59,558 nt of DNA from Labrys wisconsinensis (lineage in GTDB: Bacteria; Pseudomonadota; Alphaproteobacteria; Rhizobiales; Labraceae). The notes under the pieces were generated by a model. The model was not told the DNA's origin. It saw only the letters and a list, made by a program, of their open reading frames with translations, and searched no databases. Of this stretch, positions 33,947-44,547 are shown one piece after another. Both the position numbers and the translations under genes were made by a program. Each line of letters opens with the position of its first letter. The stretch's first letter is position 1. The stretch spans positions 1 through 59,558 of the forward strand of contig NZ_JAUSVX010000032.1 of NCBI RefSeq assembly GCF_030814995.1. The letters run 5' to 3'.

Positions 33947-33981
33947 GGGGTACGCAAACGGGGTACTTCTCGGGGTACGCA
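33947..33981 (+). repeat. Right arm-type integrase repeats (three GGGGTAC units)
   Basis: GGGGTACGCA at 33947, GGGGTACTTC at 33960 and GGGGTACGCA at 33972 are spaced 13 and 12 bp, as in the left triplet at 14153-14186, and lie in the same orientation. The last unit ends 60 bp before the attR core. Together the two triplets define the outer binding sites of the attachment region. Confidence 0.75.
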
Positions 33982-34041
33982 AGCGATACCCGATGCCCCA
34001 TAACTTCTTGCTTCTAAAAGGAAATTTCGCCAAGCCTAACG

Positions 34042-34119
<78 letters not shown>

Positions 34120-34232
34120 GGTTGCCCGAAAGCGCCGCCATTTACTGTTCGACCTCCGCGCGTGTCAAGCACGCCGGCGGGCGAAACGGCGGGGTCTCGG
34201 CGCTTTCCCGGGGTGCGGCCTGACGGACTGAC

Positions 34233-35210
34233 GTGATCACTGCCCTGACCGTTCTCGCCGCGGCGCTGGCGATCGAGATGCTGGCGGGTTACCCGCCGTC
34301 CGTGTTCGCGGCGATCGGCCATCCCGTCACCTGGATCGGCCGGCTGATCGCTGCCCTCGACCGGCGCTTCAACCTCGAAGGGGACGATTTCGAGGCGCGC
34401 CGGCGCGCCGGCGTGCTGGCGCTGCTGCTGCTGCTGGCGGTGACCGGCTTTGCCGCCGAGATCGTGCAGATCCTCTGCCTGGCGCTGCCGCTCGGCTTTC
34501 TCGTCGCGGCGGTGATCGCCTCGTCGCTGATCGCCAGCCGCAGCCTCGACGAGCACGTCGCCGCGGTGGCGACGGGCCTGGAGCGGCAAGGCGTCGTCGG
34601 CGGGCGCGCGGCGGTGTCGCGCATCGTCGGGCGCAACCCGGAGGCCCTCGACGTGCACGGCGTGTCGCGCGCGGCGATCGAGAGCCTGGCGGAGAATTTT
34701 TCCGACGGCGTGGTGGCGCCGGCCGTCTGGCTCGGCGTGCTCGGCCTGCCCGGCGCGGCGCTCTACAAGGCGATCAACACCGCCGATTCGATGATCGGCC
34801 ACCGAACGCCGCGCCATCTCGCCTTCGGCTGGGCCGCGGCGCGGCTCGACGACGTCGTCAACCTGCCGGCCTCGCGGCTTTCGGCGCTGCTCCTGGTGGC
34901 CGCCGCCTGGCTGCTGCCCGGCGCCGACGCCCGGGCGGCCTGGCGGGCGGTGTGGCGCGACGCCCGCAAGCATCGCTCGCCCAATGCCGGCTGGCCCGAA
35001 GCGGCGATGGCGGGCGCGCTCGGCCTCAGCCTCGCCGGGCCGCGGGTCTACGGCCAGATCCGGGTCGAGGACGGCTACATGGGCGAGGGCCGCATCGAGG
35101 CGACCGCGGCCGACATCCGCCGCGCCCTCGATCTCTACCGCATCGCCTGCCTCCTGCAGCTCGCCCTGGTGCTGGTCCTGGTGATGCCGCTCATCATCGC
35201 GCGAGGCTGA
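34233..35210 (+). CDS. cbiB: Adenosylcobinamide-phosphate synthase (CbiB/CobD)
   Basis: A 325-residue integral membrane protein that attaches aminopropanol (or its phosphate) to adenosylcobyric acid in vitamin B12 synthesis. It has several membrane helices ([26 protein letters not shown]), the [11 protein letters not shown] segment near residue 30, [16 protein letters not shown], and [13 protein letters not shown]. Length is normal. Its last 17 bp overlap the 3' end of the convergent cobQ, the preceding enzyme in the pathway. No B12-box riboswitch is seen upstream. Confidence 0.92.
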   Translation: MITALTVLAAALAIEMLAGYPPSVFAAIGHPVTWIGRLIAALDRRFNLEGDDFEARRRAGVLALLLLLAVTGFAAEIVQILCLALPLGFLVAAVIASSLIASRSLDEHVAAVATGLERQGVVGGRAAVSRIVGRNPEALDVHGVSRAAIESLAENFSDGVVAPAVWLGVLGLPGAALYKAINTADSMIGHRTPRHLAFGWAAARLDDVVNLPASRLSALLLVAAAWLLPGADARAAWRAVWRDARKHRSPNAGWPEAAMAGALGLSLAGPRVYGQIRVEDGYMGEGRIEATAADIRRALDLYRIACLLQLALVLVLVMPLIIARG

Positions 35211-36654
35211 GCAGGGCCTCGACATCGAGATGGCGGGCGAGGTGGCCGGCGAAGTCGTCGAGCGCCGCCTCCAGCCCGGCCTCATAGGCGAGGTCCGAGG
35301 CCTGCCCGCCGAGCCGGCGGATCCAGGCGGCGCGCTGGCGGTCGTCGGCGAAAAGGCCGTGCACGTAGCAGCCCATGACGCGGCCGTCGGCGGAGACGGC
35401 CCCGCTGCCGACAGCGGCCGTGGCGGCACGCAGCATCGGCCGCGCCGTATCCGGTCCGTCGGTGGCGCCGACATGCATCTCATAGCCGGCAAAGGGGGCG
35501 CCGTCGACGGTCTCCCCCGTGACCGCCACCAAGTGCTTGTCGCCGCCGAGCACGGTGGCGACGTCCAGCAGGCCGAGCCCGGCGACGGCGCCAGGGGGGC
35601 CCTCGATGCCGGTGGGATCGGCGACGGTGCGGCCCAGCATCTGGTAGCCGCCGCACAGGCCGAGCACCCGGCCGCCGCGCCGCACATGGGCCTTGAGGTC
35701 GATATCCCAGCCTGCCGCCCGGAAGGCGGCAAGGTCGGCGATGGTCGCCTTGGAGCCGGGCAGGACCACGAGGTCGCAGACCGGCAGCGGCTCGCCGGCC
35801 CGCACCATGACGAGGTCGACGCCGCCCTCCTGCGCCAGCGGGTCGAAATCGTCGAAGTTGGAGATGCGCGGCAGCACCGGCACGGCGATGCGCGGGCCGG
35901 CGCCCCGCCCGGCCGCGGCATAGGCGGTGAGAGCAAGCGCGTCCTCGGCCGGAAAGCGCGCCGCCGCGGCGCAGTGCGGCACCAGGCCGAGCGCCGGCCA
36001 GCCCGTGCGCGCGGCGATGAAGCGCATGCCTTCGGCGAAGAGCGTGGGATCGCCGCGCATCTTGTTGACGACGAAGCCGCCGACCAGCGCCGCATCGTCC
36101 GGGTCGATCGCCGCCTGCGTGCCCAGGATCTGGGCGATCACCCCGCCGCGGTCGATGTCGCCGACCAGCACCACCGGCGCGCCGGCGGCGCGGGCAAAGC
36201 CCATGTTGGCGATGTCGCCCCGGCGCAGGTTGACCTCGGCCGCCGAGCCGGCGCCCTCGACCAGCACCAGGTCGGCCTCGTCCTTCAGCCGTCCGAAGCT
36301 CTCCAGCACGGCCGGCATCAGCTGAGGCTTGAGCGCCTGGTAGGCGCGCGCGCCGGCCGCCCCGCGCACGCGGCCCTGCACCACGAGCTGGGCGCCGGTC
36401 TCCGACTGGGGCTTGAGCAGCACCGGATTCATGTGCACGGTCAGGGCCGTCCGGGCGGCACGCGCCTGGAGGGCCTGGGCACGGCCGATCTCGCCGCCGT
36501 CCGCGGTGACCGCCGCATTGTTGGACATGTTCTGCGGCTTGAACGGCCGCACCTTGAGGCCGCGGTCGGCGAACAGGCGGCACAGCCCCGCCACCAGCAC
36601 CGACTTGCCGACGTCGGAGCCGGTGCCCTGCAGCATCAAGACGCGGGCCGCCAT
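35194..36654 (-). CDS. cobQ: Cobyric acid synthase
   Basis: A 486-residue enzyme that amidates four side chains of adenosylcobyrinic acid a,c-diamide using glutamine and ATP. The N-terminal ATP-binding region [20 protein letters not shown] is followed by [12 protein letters not shown]. The C-terminal amidotransferase domain has [10 protein letters not shown] with the active-site Cys and a late HGLF. Start set at 36654 (MAARVLML). It is convergent with cbiB. No cobalamin riboswitch motif is visible in the 219-bp upstream gap. Confidence 0.94.
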   Translation of the reverse strand: MAARVLMLQGTGSDVGKSVLVAGLCRLFADRGLKVRPFKPQNMSNNAAVTADGGEIGRAQALQARAARTALTVHMNPVLLKPQSETGAQLVVQGRVRGAAGARAYQALKPQLMPAVLESFGRLKDEADLVLVEGAGSAAEVNLRRGDIANMGFARAAGAPVVLVGDIDRGGVIAQILGTQAAIDPDDAALVGGFVVNKMRGDPTLFAEGMRFIAARTGWPALGLVPHCAAAARFPAEDALALTAYAAAGRGAGPRIAVPVLPRISNFDDFDPLAQEGGVDLVMVRAGEPLPVCDLVVLPGSKATIADLAAFRAAGWDIDLKAHVRRGGRVLGLCGGYQMLGRTVADPTGIEGPPGAVAGLGLLDVATVLGGDKHLVAVTGETVDGAPFAGYEMHVGATDGPDTARPMLRAATAAVGSGAVSADGRVMGCYVHGLFADDRQRAAWIRRLGGQASDLAYEAGLEAALDDFAGHLARHLDVEALLSLAR

Positions 36655-36873
36655 CGATCCATCCCCGGGTTCGCCGATGATTCCGGCACGGATCTGGCAT
36701 GAAACGGGGGACAAGGCCACCCGGCCGGCGACATGGAATTGCCTCACGGCCTGTTTACGCTGACCTTGTGGCCATGACGCCGGGCTCGCCCTAGTGTTCC
36801 GACTCCGACTGTCCGAGGAACCAGGCGTCGGAAGCACAACACGAGGTTCACATCGGCCCGAGACGGAGACGGC

Positions 36874-39426
36874 ATGGCTGATATCGCGGAGCGCAAGCCA
36901 CCCCAGCCTTCGGACGGCGCCCGGACAAGGCTGGGCGCGCTCGTCCTGCGGGCGCGGCTGGTGCTGGCCTGGGAGCGGCTCTGGCCCCGCCTCGCGCCGC
37001 TCCTCGGCGTGATCGGCCTCTTCCTCGCCGTCAGCTGGTTCGGCCTGTTCCTGCTGCTGCCCTTCGCCGCGCGGGTTGCCCTCCTGGCGCTGTTCGGCTT
37101 CGGCGTGCTCGCGGCCCTGGTGCCGCTGGCCCGCCTGCGCCTGCCCACCACGGGCGAGGCCTTCGGCCGGCTCGACCGCGAGACCGGCCTCGCCCACCGC
37201 CCGGCCAGCGCCCTCGGCGACAGCCTCGCCACCGCGCCGGCCGACCCGGTGTCGCGGGCGCTGTGGGCGGCGCACCAGCGCGAGGCCGAGGCCAAGACCC
37301 GCGGCATCCGGCTCAAGGCGCCCTCCCCCGGCCTGCCGGCGCGCGATCGGTACGGCCTGCGCTTCGCCGTGATCCTGGCGCTGGTGGTGTCGTTCTTCGC
37401 CGCCGGACCCGACCGGCTGGCGCTGCTGCGCACCGCCTTCGAGCCCTCCGCCGTCCTGCCCGACGCCAAGGCGGTGCGCATCGACGCCTGGGTGACGCCG
37501 CCGGCCTATACCCGCCGGCCGCCGATCATGCTGGCGGTCGAGCCGCAGACAGGGGTGGTGAGCGTGCCCCAGAACAGCGTGCTCTCGGTGCGCGTCGCCG
37601 GGGATGCCGGCGCCGAGATCGCCGTCACCGGCCAGGCGGTGGACGCCGCCCCGCCGGCGACCGTGCCGGCCGATGCCGGCACCGCCCTGGTCGAGCGGCG
37701 CCTGACGCTGCAGGGCGATGCCGGCGTCACGGTGCACCGCGAGGGCGCCGAGGCAGCGGCGTTCCGCTTCTCCATCATTCCCGACCTGCCGCCGAAGATC
37801 GCCTTCGACGGGCCGATCGCCGAGTCGGCCCGCGGGGCGATGACGCTGGCCTACACCGTGGAGGACGATTACGGCGCCACCAGCATCGAGGCGCGCGTGG
37901 CGCTGCCGGACAATCCGGGGGCACACCCACTCTACGAGCCGCCGCGGATCGCCCTGCCCCTGCCCGCCGGCCGCAACCACAACGGCAAGGCCAGCGCGAC
38001 GCGCGACGTCTCCGAGCACCCCTTCGCCGGCGCCACGGTGAAGATGCAGCTCGTGGCGCGCGACGATGCCGGCAATGAGGGCCACAGCGACGAGCAGGAG
38101 GTGACGCTGCCCGGGCGCACCTTCGTCAAGCCGCTCGCCCGTGCCCTCGTGGAGCAGCGGCGCAAGCTCGCCCTCGACGCCCGCCAGCAGCCGGCGGTGG
38201 AGGACGCGCTCGACGCGCTGATGCTGGCGCCCGAGCAGTTCACCAAGGACGCATCGATCTATCTCGGCCTGCGCACGGCGCGGGTCCGGCTCGGCGATGC
38301 CCGCAAGGACGAGGCGCTGCGCGACGTGGCGCAATATCTCTGGCAGATCGCCCTGCGCATCGAGGAGGGCGATCTGTCCGATGCCGAACGCGAGCTCAAG
38401 GCGGCGCAGCAGCGCTTGCGCGACGCGCTGGAGCGCGGCGCGCCGCCCGAGGAGATCGCCCGCCTGACCCAGGAGCTGCGGCAGGCGATGAACAAGTTCA
38501 TGCAGGACTACGCCCAGCAGCTGGAGCAACGCCGCCGCAACGGCGACACCTCCAGCCCGCGTCGGCAGGCCGATCGCACCATCACCCCGGACGAGCTCAA
38601 CGCCATGATCGACCGCCTGGAGAACATGGCCCGCAATGGCGACAAGGATCAGGCGCAGCAGCTGCTCTCCGAGCTCAGCCAGCTCCTGGAGAACCTGCAA
38701 TCGCCCGATCAGAGCGAGACGGCCGACGATCCCGCCGGCCAGGAGATGCAGCGCTCGCTCGACGAGATGGGCCAGATGATCCAGCGCCAGCAGCGCCTGC
38801 GCGACCAGACCTTCCGCAACCGCCAGGGCCAGCAGGGCCGGGACGATCAGCAGGACGGCGCGCCGCAGCAGGGCCAGGAGGGCGACCAGCAGGCGCAGCA
38901 GGACCAGGGCGACGACAAGGACGGCACGCAGGGCCTGCGCCAGCGCCAGCAGGCGCTGCGCGAGCAGCTGGAGGCGCTGCAGAAGCGGCTCGACCAGATG
39001 GGCATTCCGGGCAATGACGATCTCGGCCAGGCCCAGCAGGCGATGCGCGACGCCGAGGGCAAGCTCGGCGAAGGCGACGGCGAGGGCGCCGTCGGCTCGC
39101 AGGGCAAGGCGATCGAGGCGCTGCGCAAGGGCGCCCAGGGCCTCGCCAAGCAGATGGAGCAAGCGCAGAACGGCCAGGGACAGGGGCAGGGACAGGGACA
39201 GCCCGGACGCGGCCAGCGCAGCGGGCGGGCCAACGGCGACCGCGACCCGCTCGGCCGGCTGCTGCGCAACGATCCCAGCGACAGCTCCGGCAAGGTGCCC
39301 GGACGCGGCGAGACCGACGTGGAGCGGGCAGCCCGGGTGCTGGAGGAGCTGCGCCGGCGCTTCGCCGACCCGAACCGGCCGCAGATGGAGCTCGACTATA
39401 TCGACCGCCTGCTGCGGCGGGACTAG
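36874..39426 (+). CDS. TIGR02302/DUF4175 family membrane protein
   Basis: An 850-residue protein with three N-terminal membrane helices ([54 protein letters not shown]), a periplasmic beta-rich part (about residues 190-420), and a Gln/Asp/Gly-rich coiled C-terminal part ending in a conserved [22 protein letters not shown] segment. Order and length match the alphaproteobacterial TIGR02302 family. Its role is not known; it may link envelope and cytoplasm. A hairpin follows the stop. Confidence 0.85.
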   Translation: MADIAERKPPQPSDGARTRLGALVLRARLVLAWERLWPRLAPLLGVIGLFLAVSWFGLFLLLPFAARVALLALFGFGVLAALVPLARLRLPTTGEAFGRLDRETGLAHRPASALGDSLATAPADPVSRALWAAHQREAEAKTRGIRLKAPSPGLPARDRYGLRFAVILALVVSFFAAGPDRLALLRTAFEPSAVLPDAKAVRIDAWVTPPAYTRRPPIMLAVEPQTGVVSVPQNSVLSVRVAGDAGAEIAVTGQAVDAAPPATVPADAGTALVERRLTLQGDAGVTVHREGAEAAAFRFSIIPDLPPKIAFDGPIAESARGAMTLAYTVEDDYGATSIEARVALPDNPGAHPLYEPPRIALPLPAGRNHNGKASATRDVSEHPFAGATVKMQLVARDDAGNEGHSDEQEVTLPGRTFVKPLARALVEQRRKLALDARQQPAVEDALDALMLAPEQFTKDASIYLGLRTARVRLGDARKDEALRDVAQYLWQIALRIEEGDLSDAERELKAAQQRLRDALERGAPPEEIARLTQELRQAMNKFMQDYAQQLEQRRRNGDTSSPRRQADRTITPDELNAMIDRLENMARNGDKDQAQQLLSELSQLLENLQSPDQSETADDPAGQEMQRSLDEMGQMIQRQQRLRDQTFRNRQGQQGRDDQQDGAPQQGQEGDQQAQQDQGDDKDGTQGLRQRQQALREQLEALQKRLDQMGIPGNDDLGQAQQAMRDAEGKLGEGDGEGAVGSQGKAIEALRKGAQGLAKQMEQAQNGQGQGQGQGQPGRGQRSGRANGDRDPLGRLLRNDPSDSSGKVPGRGETDVERAARVLEELRRRFADPNRPQMELDYIDRLLRRD

Positions 39427-39443
39427 GCCGCCTGCGGCGGCGG

Positions 39444-39461
39444 GAGAAGCGCCCGCTTCTC
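39444..39461. terminator. Possible terminator hairpin after the TIGR02302 gene
   Basis: GAGAAGCG-CC-CGCTTCTC forms an 8-bp stem with a very tight loop, preceded by GCCGC-CTGCG-GCGGC at 39427-39441. There is no clear T tract, so termination efficiency is uncertain. Confidence 0.4.
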
Positions 39462-39540
39462 TCCATGCGACATCGATGCCGGCCTGGGGCAAGTGCTCCC
39501 GGGCGCCTCCCTTACGATGGCGCCATCGGAGGGACATGGA

Positions 39541-39948
39541 ATGGCCGAGAAAGCCCTGCGCGCCACCGGCGGCTGCCTGTGCGGCGGCGTGCGCTACGAG
39601 ATCCGAGGCGAACTGCGCCCGGTCATCGCCTGCCACTGCTCGCAATGCGCCCGCACCAGCGGCCATTTCGTCGCGGCGACCAGCTGCGCCGCCGCCGACC
39701 TGACGCTGGTCAGCGACGCGACGCTCACCTGGTACCGTTCGTCGGACATTGCCGAGCGCGGCTTCTGCCGCACCTGCGGCGGCAACCTGTTCTGGAAGCC
39801 CGACCAGGGCGACGCCATCAGCATCACGGCCGGCACGCTCGACCGGCCCACGGGCCTGGCCGTCGCCGAGCACATCTATGTCGGCTCCAAATCCGACTAT
39901 TACCAGATCCGCGACGGCCTGCCCCAGCAGGAGAGCTGGGATGCCTGA
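39541..39948 (+). CDS. GFA-family (glutathione-dependent formaldehyde-activating type) zinc protein
   Basis: A 135-residue protein with the full GFA/CENP-V cysteine pattern: [23 protein letters not shown] and [11 protein letters not shown]. The fold binds structural and catalytic zinc. Family members are annotated as glutathione-dependent formaldehyde-activating enzymes, though most have no demonstrated activity. The start at 39541 is chosen at MAEKALRA. It overlaps the following OYE-type gene by 8 bp, so the two are probably co-expressed. Confidence 0.88.
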   Translation: MAEKALRATGGCLCGGVRYEIRGELRPVIACHCSQCARTSGHFVAATSCAAADLTLVSDATLTWYRSSDIAERGFCRTCGGNLFWKPDQGDAISITAGTLDRPTGLAVAEHIYVGSKSDYYQIRDGLPQQESWDA

Positions 39949-41995
39949 GGCGCGCGCCCCCTCCGCCGATCCGCTGCTTCAGCCCTACCGGCTCAAGCAC
40001 CTGACCCTGCGCAACCGCTTCATGTCGACGGCGCACGAGCCGGCCTATACCGTCGACGGCATGCCGGCCGAGCGCTACCGGCTCTACCATGTGGAGAAGG
40101 CCCGGGGCGGCATCGGCCTGACCATGATCGGCGGCTCCGCCGTGGTCGCCGCCGACAGCCCGCAGGCCTTCGGCAACATCCAGCTCCACAAGGACGAGGT
40201 GGTCGGCCATCTCGCCCGCCTCGCCGAGGCGGTGCACGAGCACGGCGCGGCGGTGATGATCCAGATCACCCATCTCGGCCGGCGCACCTCCTGGGCCAAG
40301 GAGCACTGGCTGCCGATCGTCGCGCCCTCGCCGGTGCGCGAGCCGGCGCATCGCGCCTTCCCCAAGGCGGCGGAGGACTGGGACCTCGCGCGCATCCTCG
40401 CCGCCTATGCCGATGCGGCCGAGCGGGTCAAGGCGGCCGGGCTCGACGGGCTCGAGTTCGAGATGTACGGCCATTTCATCGACCAGTTCTGGTCGCCCGC
40501 CACCAACAAGCGCGACGACGAGTACGGCGGCAGCCTGGACAATCGCCTGCGCTTCGGCTTCGCGGTGATGCGCGCGGTGCGCGAGCGCGTCGGGCCGGAC
40601 TTCATCGTCGGCACCCGCATGGTCTGCGACGAAGACTGGGACCGCGGGCTCTCGCGCCAGGAGGGCCTGGAGATCGCCCGACGCATCGCCGCCTCCGGCG
40701 ACATCGACTTCATCAACGTCATCCGCGGCCATATCGACACGGACGAGGCGCTGTCGCACGTCATCCCCGGCATGGGCGCGCGCTCGGCGCCGCATCTCGA
40801 CTTCGCCGGCGAGGTCAAGGCGGCCACCGCCTTCCCGGTGTTCCACGCCGCCCGCATCCAGGACGTCGCCACCGCCCGCCACGCCGTCGCCTCCGGCAAG
40901 CTCGACCTCGTCGGCATGACCCGCGCCCACATGGCCGACCCGCACATCGCCCGCAAGGTGCGCGAAGGCCGCGAGCACGAGATCCGGCCCTGCATCGGCA
41001 TGGGCTACTGCATCGATTCGATCTATGGCGGCGAGGCGCTCTGCATCCACAACCCGGCGACCGGGCGGGAAGCGACCATGCCGCACGAGATCGTCCGCTC
41101 GGACGGGCCGGCGCGGCGGGTGGTGGTGGTCGGCGCCGGCCCGGCCGGCCTGGAGGCGGCGCGGGTGGCGGCGGCCCGCGGCCACCAGGTGACGCTGCTC
41201 GAGGCGGCGGCCGAGGCCGGCGGCCAGGTGCGCCTCACTGCGGCGCTGAAGCGCCGGCGCGAGATCATCGGCCTGATCGACTGGCGCGTCGCCGAATGCG
41301 AGCGCCACGGCGTCGCCATGCGCTTCAACACCTATGCCGAGGCGGCCGACGTGCTGGCGGAGAAGCCCGACATCGTCGTGGTGGCGACCGGCGGCCTGCC
41401 GAACCTCTCCTTCCTCGATGCCGGCGAGGACCTGGTCACCACCAGCTGGGACATCCTCTCCGGTGCGGCCCGGCCGGGCGAGACGGTGCTCCTGTTCGAC
41501 GACAACGGCGCCCATCCCGGCATGACCACGGCCGAGTTCCTGGCCGAGGCGGGAGCCAAGCTCGAGCTCGTCACGCCCGAGCGCAGCCTGGCGCCCGATG
41601 TCGGCGGCACCAACTTCCCCGCCTATTTCCGCGCCTTCTCCCGGCACGGCGTCAAGACCACGCTCAACCTGCGCCTGGAGGCGGTGCGGCGCGAGGGCAA
41701 CGGCCTCGTCGCCCGGCTGTTCGACGAGTATGGCAGGACGCATCAGGAGCGGCGCGTCGACCAGGTGGTGGTCGAGCACGGCACGCTGCCGCTGGACGAG
41801 CTCTATTTCGCCCTGAAGCCGGCCTCGCGCAATCTCGGCGCCGTCGACCACGAGGCGCTGATCGCCGGCCGGCCCCAGGCGATGGCGGCGAATGCGGCGG
41901 GCGGCTTCATGCTGTTTCGCATCGGCGACGCCGTCGCCTCGCGCAACATCCACGCCGCCGTCTATGACGGCCTGCGCTTCGCCCTGGCGTTCTGA
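39941..41995 (+). CDS. Old-yellow-enzyme-type FMN/FAD oxidoreductase (dimethylamine dehydrogenase / N-demethylase-like)
   Basis: A 684-residue two-domain enzyme. The N-terminal TIM barrel (about residues 10-370) binds FMN, with [10 protein letters not shown] and a Cys cluster for a 4Fe-4S centre around CIGMGYC and ALCIHNP. The C-terminal FAD/NAD domain begins [23 protein letters not shown]. This is the trimethylamine dehydrogenase / 2,4-dienoyl-CoA reductase layout. In rhizobia such proteins often demethylate N-methylated compounds, releasing formaldehyde, which would suit the neighbouring GFA protein. The substrate is unknown. Confidence 0.82.
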   Translation: MPEARAPSADPLLQPYRLKHLTLRNRFMSTAHEPAYTVDGMPAERYRLYHVEKARGGIGLTMIGGSAVVAADSPQAFGNIQLHKDEVVGHLARLAEAVHEHGAAVMIQITHLGRRTSWAKEHWLPIVAPSPVREPAHRAFPKAAEDWDLARILAAYADAAERVKAAGLDGLEFEMYGHFIDQFWSPATNKRDDEYGGSLDNRLRFGFAVMRAVRERVGPDFIVGTRMVCDEDWDRGLSRQEGLEIARRIAASGDIDFINVIRGHIDTDEALSHVIPGMGARSAPHLDFAGEVKAATAFPVFHAARIQDVATARHAVASGKLDLVGMTRAHMADPHIARKVREGREHEIRPCIGMGYCIDSIYGGEALCIHNPATGREATMPHEIVRSDGPARRVVVVGAGPAGLEAARVAAARGHQVTLLEAAAEAGGQVRLTAALKRRREIIGLIDWRVAECERHGVAMRFNTYAEAADVLAEKPDIVVVATGGLPNLSFLDAGEDLVTTSWDILSGAARPGETVLLFDDNGAHPGMTTAEFLAEAGAKLELVTPERSLAPDVGGTNFPAYFRAFSRHGVKTTLNLRLEAVRREGNGLVARLFDEYGRTHQERRVDQVVVEHGTLPLDELYFALKPASRNLGAVDHEALIAGRPQAMAANAAGGFMLFRIGDAVASRNIHAAVYDGLRFALAF

Positions 41996-42224
41996 GGGGC
42001 GAGGAGGATTGAGGCCTGGAACGCGCTTCGTGAGGAGCCCAGCAAGGACGCCGACGGCGGTCGCATCCCCCGGTCCGCAGCATCGTCGGCTTGCCTGCCA
42101 TAAAATTGCGTTAAACGCCCTGCTGTAAGCAGGGATGATGCAAGGCCCCCTTCCCGGCCTGCGCCGCGGCGGGGACCGGCTCCGCCACGGGGCGGGCACC
42201 CTCTCCTCCGTTCCCGCGGCAACG

Positions 42225-43235
42225 ATGCGCCGATGCCTCCTCGCCCTGCCGGCGCTCCTCGCCCTTGCCGGGCCGGCCGCCGCCAAGCCCGTCACGCCGG
42301 CGCCCGGGGCCGTGCCCTTCACGGTCACGGCCGCGCCGATCGAGCGCTTCCGCATCCGCAGCGACGAGCGGCGCTTCGGCGCGCTGGAGTTCCGCGGCGG
42401 CCTTGAGCTCTCCGGCGACAGCCGTAACTTCGGCGGCATCTCGGGGCTCAGCCTCGATGCCCGGGGCGAGCGCTTCGTCGCGGTTTCGGATGCGGGGCTG
42501 TGGGTTACCGGCCGCTTCGTCGAGCGCGACGGCCGGCTCGCCGGCGTGGAGGACACCGCGATCGGGCCGATCCTCGGCACCGACGGCAAGGCGCTGATGC
42601 TCACCGGCGGCGGCGACACCGAATCAGTGGCCATGGACGGTTCCGGCACCGCCTATGTCGGCATCGAGGGCGTGAACGAGATCCGCGCCTTCCCCTTCGG
42701 CCGCGACGGCCTGATGGCGCGCGGCGCGCCGGTGCCGCTGCCCGCCGCGGCCAAGACGCTGCCGTCCAATCGCGGCTTCGAAGCGATCGGCATCGCTCCG
42801 GCGGCCACGCCGATCGCCGGCGCGCTGATCGCCATCTCCGAGCGCTCGAGCGACACGGGCCCGACGACCAGGGGCTTTCTCGTCGGCGGCCCGGCGCCGG
42901 GCGAATTCGCGGTGCGCCGCACCGACGGCTTCGACGTCACCGACCTCACCTTCCTGCCCGGCGGCGACCTCTTGATCCTGGAGCGGCGCTTCTCGCTGCT
43001 GCGCGGCGTCGCCATGCGCCTGCGCCGTATCGCCATCGCCGACGTCAAGCCGGGCGCCGTGCTGGACGGACCAGTGCTGATGGAAGCCGAAAGGGGCGAG
43101 CAGATCGACAACATGGAGGCGCTCGCCGTCAGCCGCGGCGACAAGGGCGAGATCATCCTCACCGTGATGTCGGACGACAACTACAACTTCTTCCAGCGCA
43201 CGCTGGTGCTGCGCTTCGCGCTGGTCGAGGACTGA
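42225..43235 (+). CDS. Exported esterase-like (phytase-family) protein
   Basis: A 336-residue protein with a clear signal peptide (MRRCLLALPALLALAGPAAA). The mature part matches the esterase-like activity of phytase domain (PF13449): FGGISGLSLDARGERFVAVSDAG, then GDTESVAMDGSG and NRGFEAIGIAP, then ENMEA-type IDNMEALAVS near the C-terminus. It should fold as a beta-propeller in the periplasm. The ATG at 42225 gives the signal sequence directly. The substrate is not known. Confidence 0.8.
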   Translation: MRRCLLALPALLALAGPAAAKPVTPAPGAVPFTVTAAPIERFRIRSDERRFGALEFRGGLELSGDSRNFGGISGLSLDARGERFVAVSDAGLWVTGRFVERDGRLAGVEDTAIGPILGTDGKALMLTGGGDTESVAMDGSGTAYVGIEGVNEIRAFPFGRDGLMARGAPVPLPAAAKTLPSNRGFEAIGIAPAATPIAGALIAISERSSDTGPTTRGFLVGGPAPGEFAVRRTDGFDVTDLTFLPGGDLLILERRFSLLRGVAMRLRRIAIADVKPGAVLDGPVLMEAERGEQIDNMEALAVSRGDKGEIILTVMSDDNYNFFQRTLVLRFALVED

Positions 43236-43262
43236 GGCGGCGGCGATCTCCCGCTCCACCGC

Positions 43263-43556
43263 TCAGAGATGATCTTCGGCGCGCATGCGATCATGCAGCA
43301 GGCGGACGATGCGGATTCCACTCGGTTGCCGACAGAAAAACACGACGAAGGGATAGATCCTCACCGGGAAGTACCGGATGCCGCGGCGCAGCTTCGGGTG
43401 CTGTCGCCCCATCTCTGGAAACCGTTCGAGGAGGCCGAACAGATCGTTCAAATGCTGCAGCACACGGAGCGCATGGGACGTTCCATACTGCCGCTCCGAC
43501 ACCAGCCAGATTCATTCCAGATCCGCCTCGGCCTGCTCACTCCGACGGATTGTCAC
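43263..43556 (-). pseudogene. ParE/RelE-type toxin with an in-frame stop
   Basis: The reading frame from the GTG at 43556, overlapping the antitoxin by 20 bp, would encode a 97-residue ParE toxin: VTIRRSEQAEADLE, stop, IWLVSERQYG, then HLNDLFGLLERFPEMGRQHPKLRRGIRYFPV. The stop is TGA at 43514-43512 (codon 15), where ParE proteins have a residue just before the conserved I-W. The rest of the frame is intact to a normal C-terminus. Either the toxin is recently inactivated or an internal start (43502) gives a 79-residue product lacking the first helix. Confidence 0.7.
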
Positions 43557-43821
43557 GTCGACGGTCTCGATGCTTGCGAAGCATGCGCGCGTGGAAGGAT
43601 TCTGCTCCTTCCCACGGCTCCGCCGGACCATCCAAACCGCGGTCGAGCGCCGCGTTGATTTGATCGAACGTCATTCCCAGACGCTCTTCGAGGCCGAATG
43701 CGAGCTCGTCGCGCATGTTCGCGAGGGCCATGGACACAAACGCCTCGGCCGAGGGCGCCAGACCTTCGGCGACGACCTCCCGCACGATGGCTTCCTGATC
43801 CGGCGTCAGTTGTACCGTCAT
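43537..43821 (-). CDS. ParD-type antitoxin
   Basis: A 94-residue protein. The N-terminal MTVQLTPDQEAIVREVVAEGLAPSAEAFVSMALANM resembles ParD-like ribbon-helix-helix antitoxins. A charged C-terminal tail (EGAESFHARMLRKHRDRRRD) would bind and neutralise ParE. It is the first gene of the pair and overlaps the toxin frame by 20 bp. It probably represses its own promoter. The partner toxin carries an in-frame stop. Confidence 0.7.
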   Translation of the reverse strand: MTVQLTPDQEAIVREVVAEGLAPSAEAFVSMALANMRDELAFGLEERLGMTFDQINAALDRGLDGPAEPWEGAESFHARMLRKHRDRRRDNPSE

Positions 43822-43920
43822 GGCTTGATTCTAGAATCTCGCTCGCGGGAAAGCCAACGAATTTCCCTCGTCACCTCTCTCGCAGGCCATATGGCCGATC
43901 TCATCCGCCGGCAACTAGCC

Positions 43921-44544
43921 CTACTCCGCCCTCTCCTTCTTCGCCTCGTAGCGCATCAGGAGCGGCACCTGCGAGGCGGCGAAGAGAAAGGTGAGCGGCA
44001 TGGTGCCGAACACCTTGAAGCTGACCCAGACGTCGGTGGAGAAGTTGCGCCAGACGACCTCGTTGAGGCCCGCGAGCACGAGGAAGAACAGGCCCCAGCG
44101 GAAGGTGAGCTTGCGCCAGCCCTCCTCGGTGAGGTCGAACACGGCGTCGAGCACATAGGTGATCAGCGACTTGCCGAAGGCCAGGCCCCCGAGGAGGATC
44201 ACGCCGAACAGGGCGTTGATGATGGTCGGCTTCATCTTGATGAAGGTCTCGTCGTGCAGCCATAGCGTCAGGCCGCCGAAGACCAGCACGACGATGCCCG
44301 ACACCAGTGGCATGACCGGCAGGTGTCGCGTCAGGACATAGCTGACGGCGAGCGCCGCGATCGAGGCGACCATGAAGACGGCCGTGGCGGCGAAGATGCC
44401 GATATTGGGATCGGCCGGGTTCAGGCCTGGCATCCAGCCGGTGAAGAGCTGAGGCCGGCTGTTGGCCAGGAAGAACAGCGCCAGCGGGCCCATCTCCAGC
44501 ACGAGCTTGAGCACGGGGTTCAGCTTCTTGATCGGGTCGTTCAT
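43921..44544 (-). CDS. ispZ: Septation protein A (inner membrane-spanning protein YciB)
   Basis: A 207-residue inner-membrane protein with five or so helices. Conserved family stretches are [80 protein letters not shown] and FAASQVPLL. It is involved in cell-envelope maintenance and septation. It starts 3 bp after the ftsY stop, an order common in alphaproteobacteria. Confidence 0.93.
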   Translation of the reverse strand: MNDPIKKLNPVLKLVLEMGPLALFFLANSRPQLFTGWMPGLNPADPNIGIFAATAVFMVASIAALAVSYVLTRHLPVMPLVSGIVVLVFGGLTLWLHDETFIKMKPTIINALFGVILLGGLAFGKSLITYVLDAVFDLTEEGWRKLTFRWGLFFLVLAGLNEVVWRNFSTDVWVSFKVFGTMPLTFLFAASQVPLLMRYEAKKERAE

Positions 44545-44547
44545 GCC

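Noticed and set aside
36655-36873. Cobalamin riboswitch upstream of cobQ
   Set aside because: No B12-box sequence (GCCACTG type) or matching helices were seen in this gap, nor before cbiB.
35194-39873. 1559-codon continuous minus-strand frame
   Set aside because: Only the part from 36654 down is cobQ; the rest is antisense to the TIGR02302 and GFA genes.
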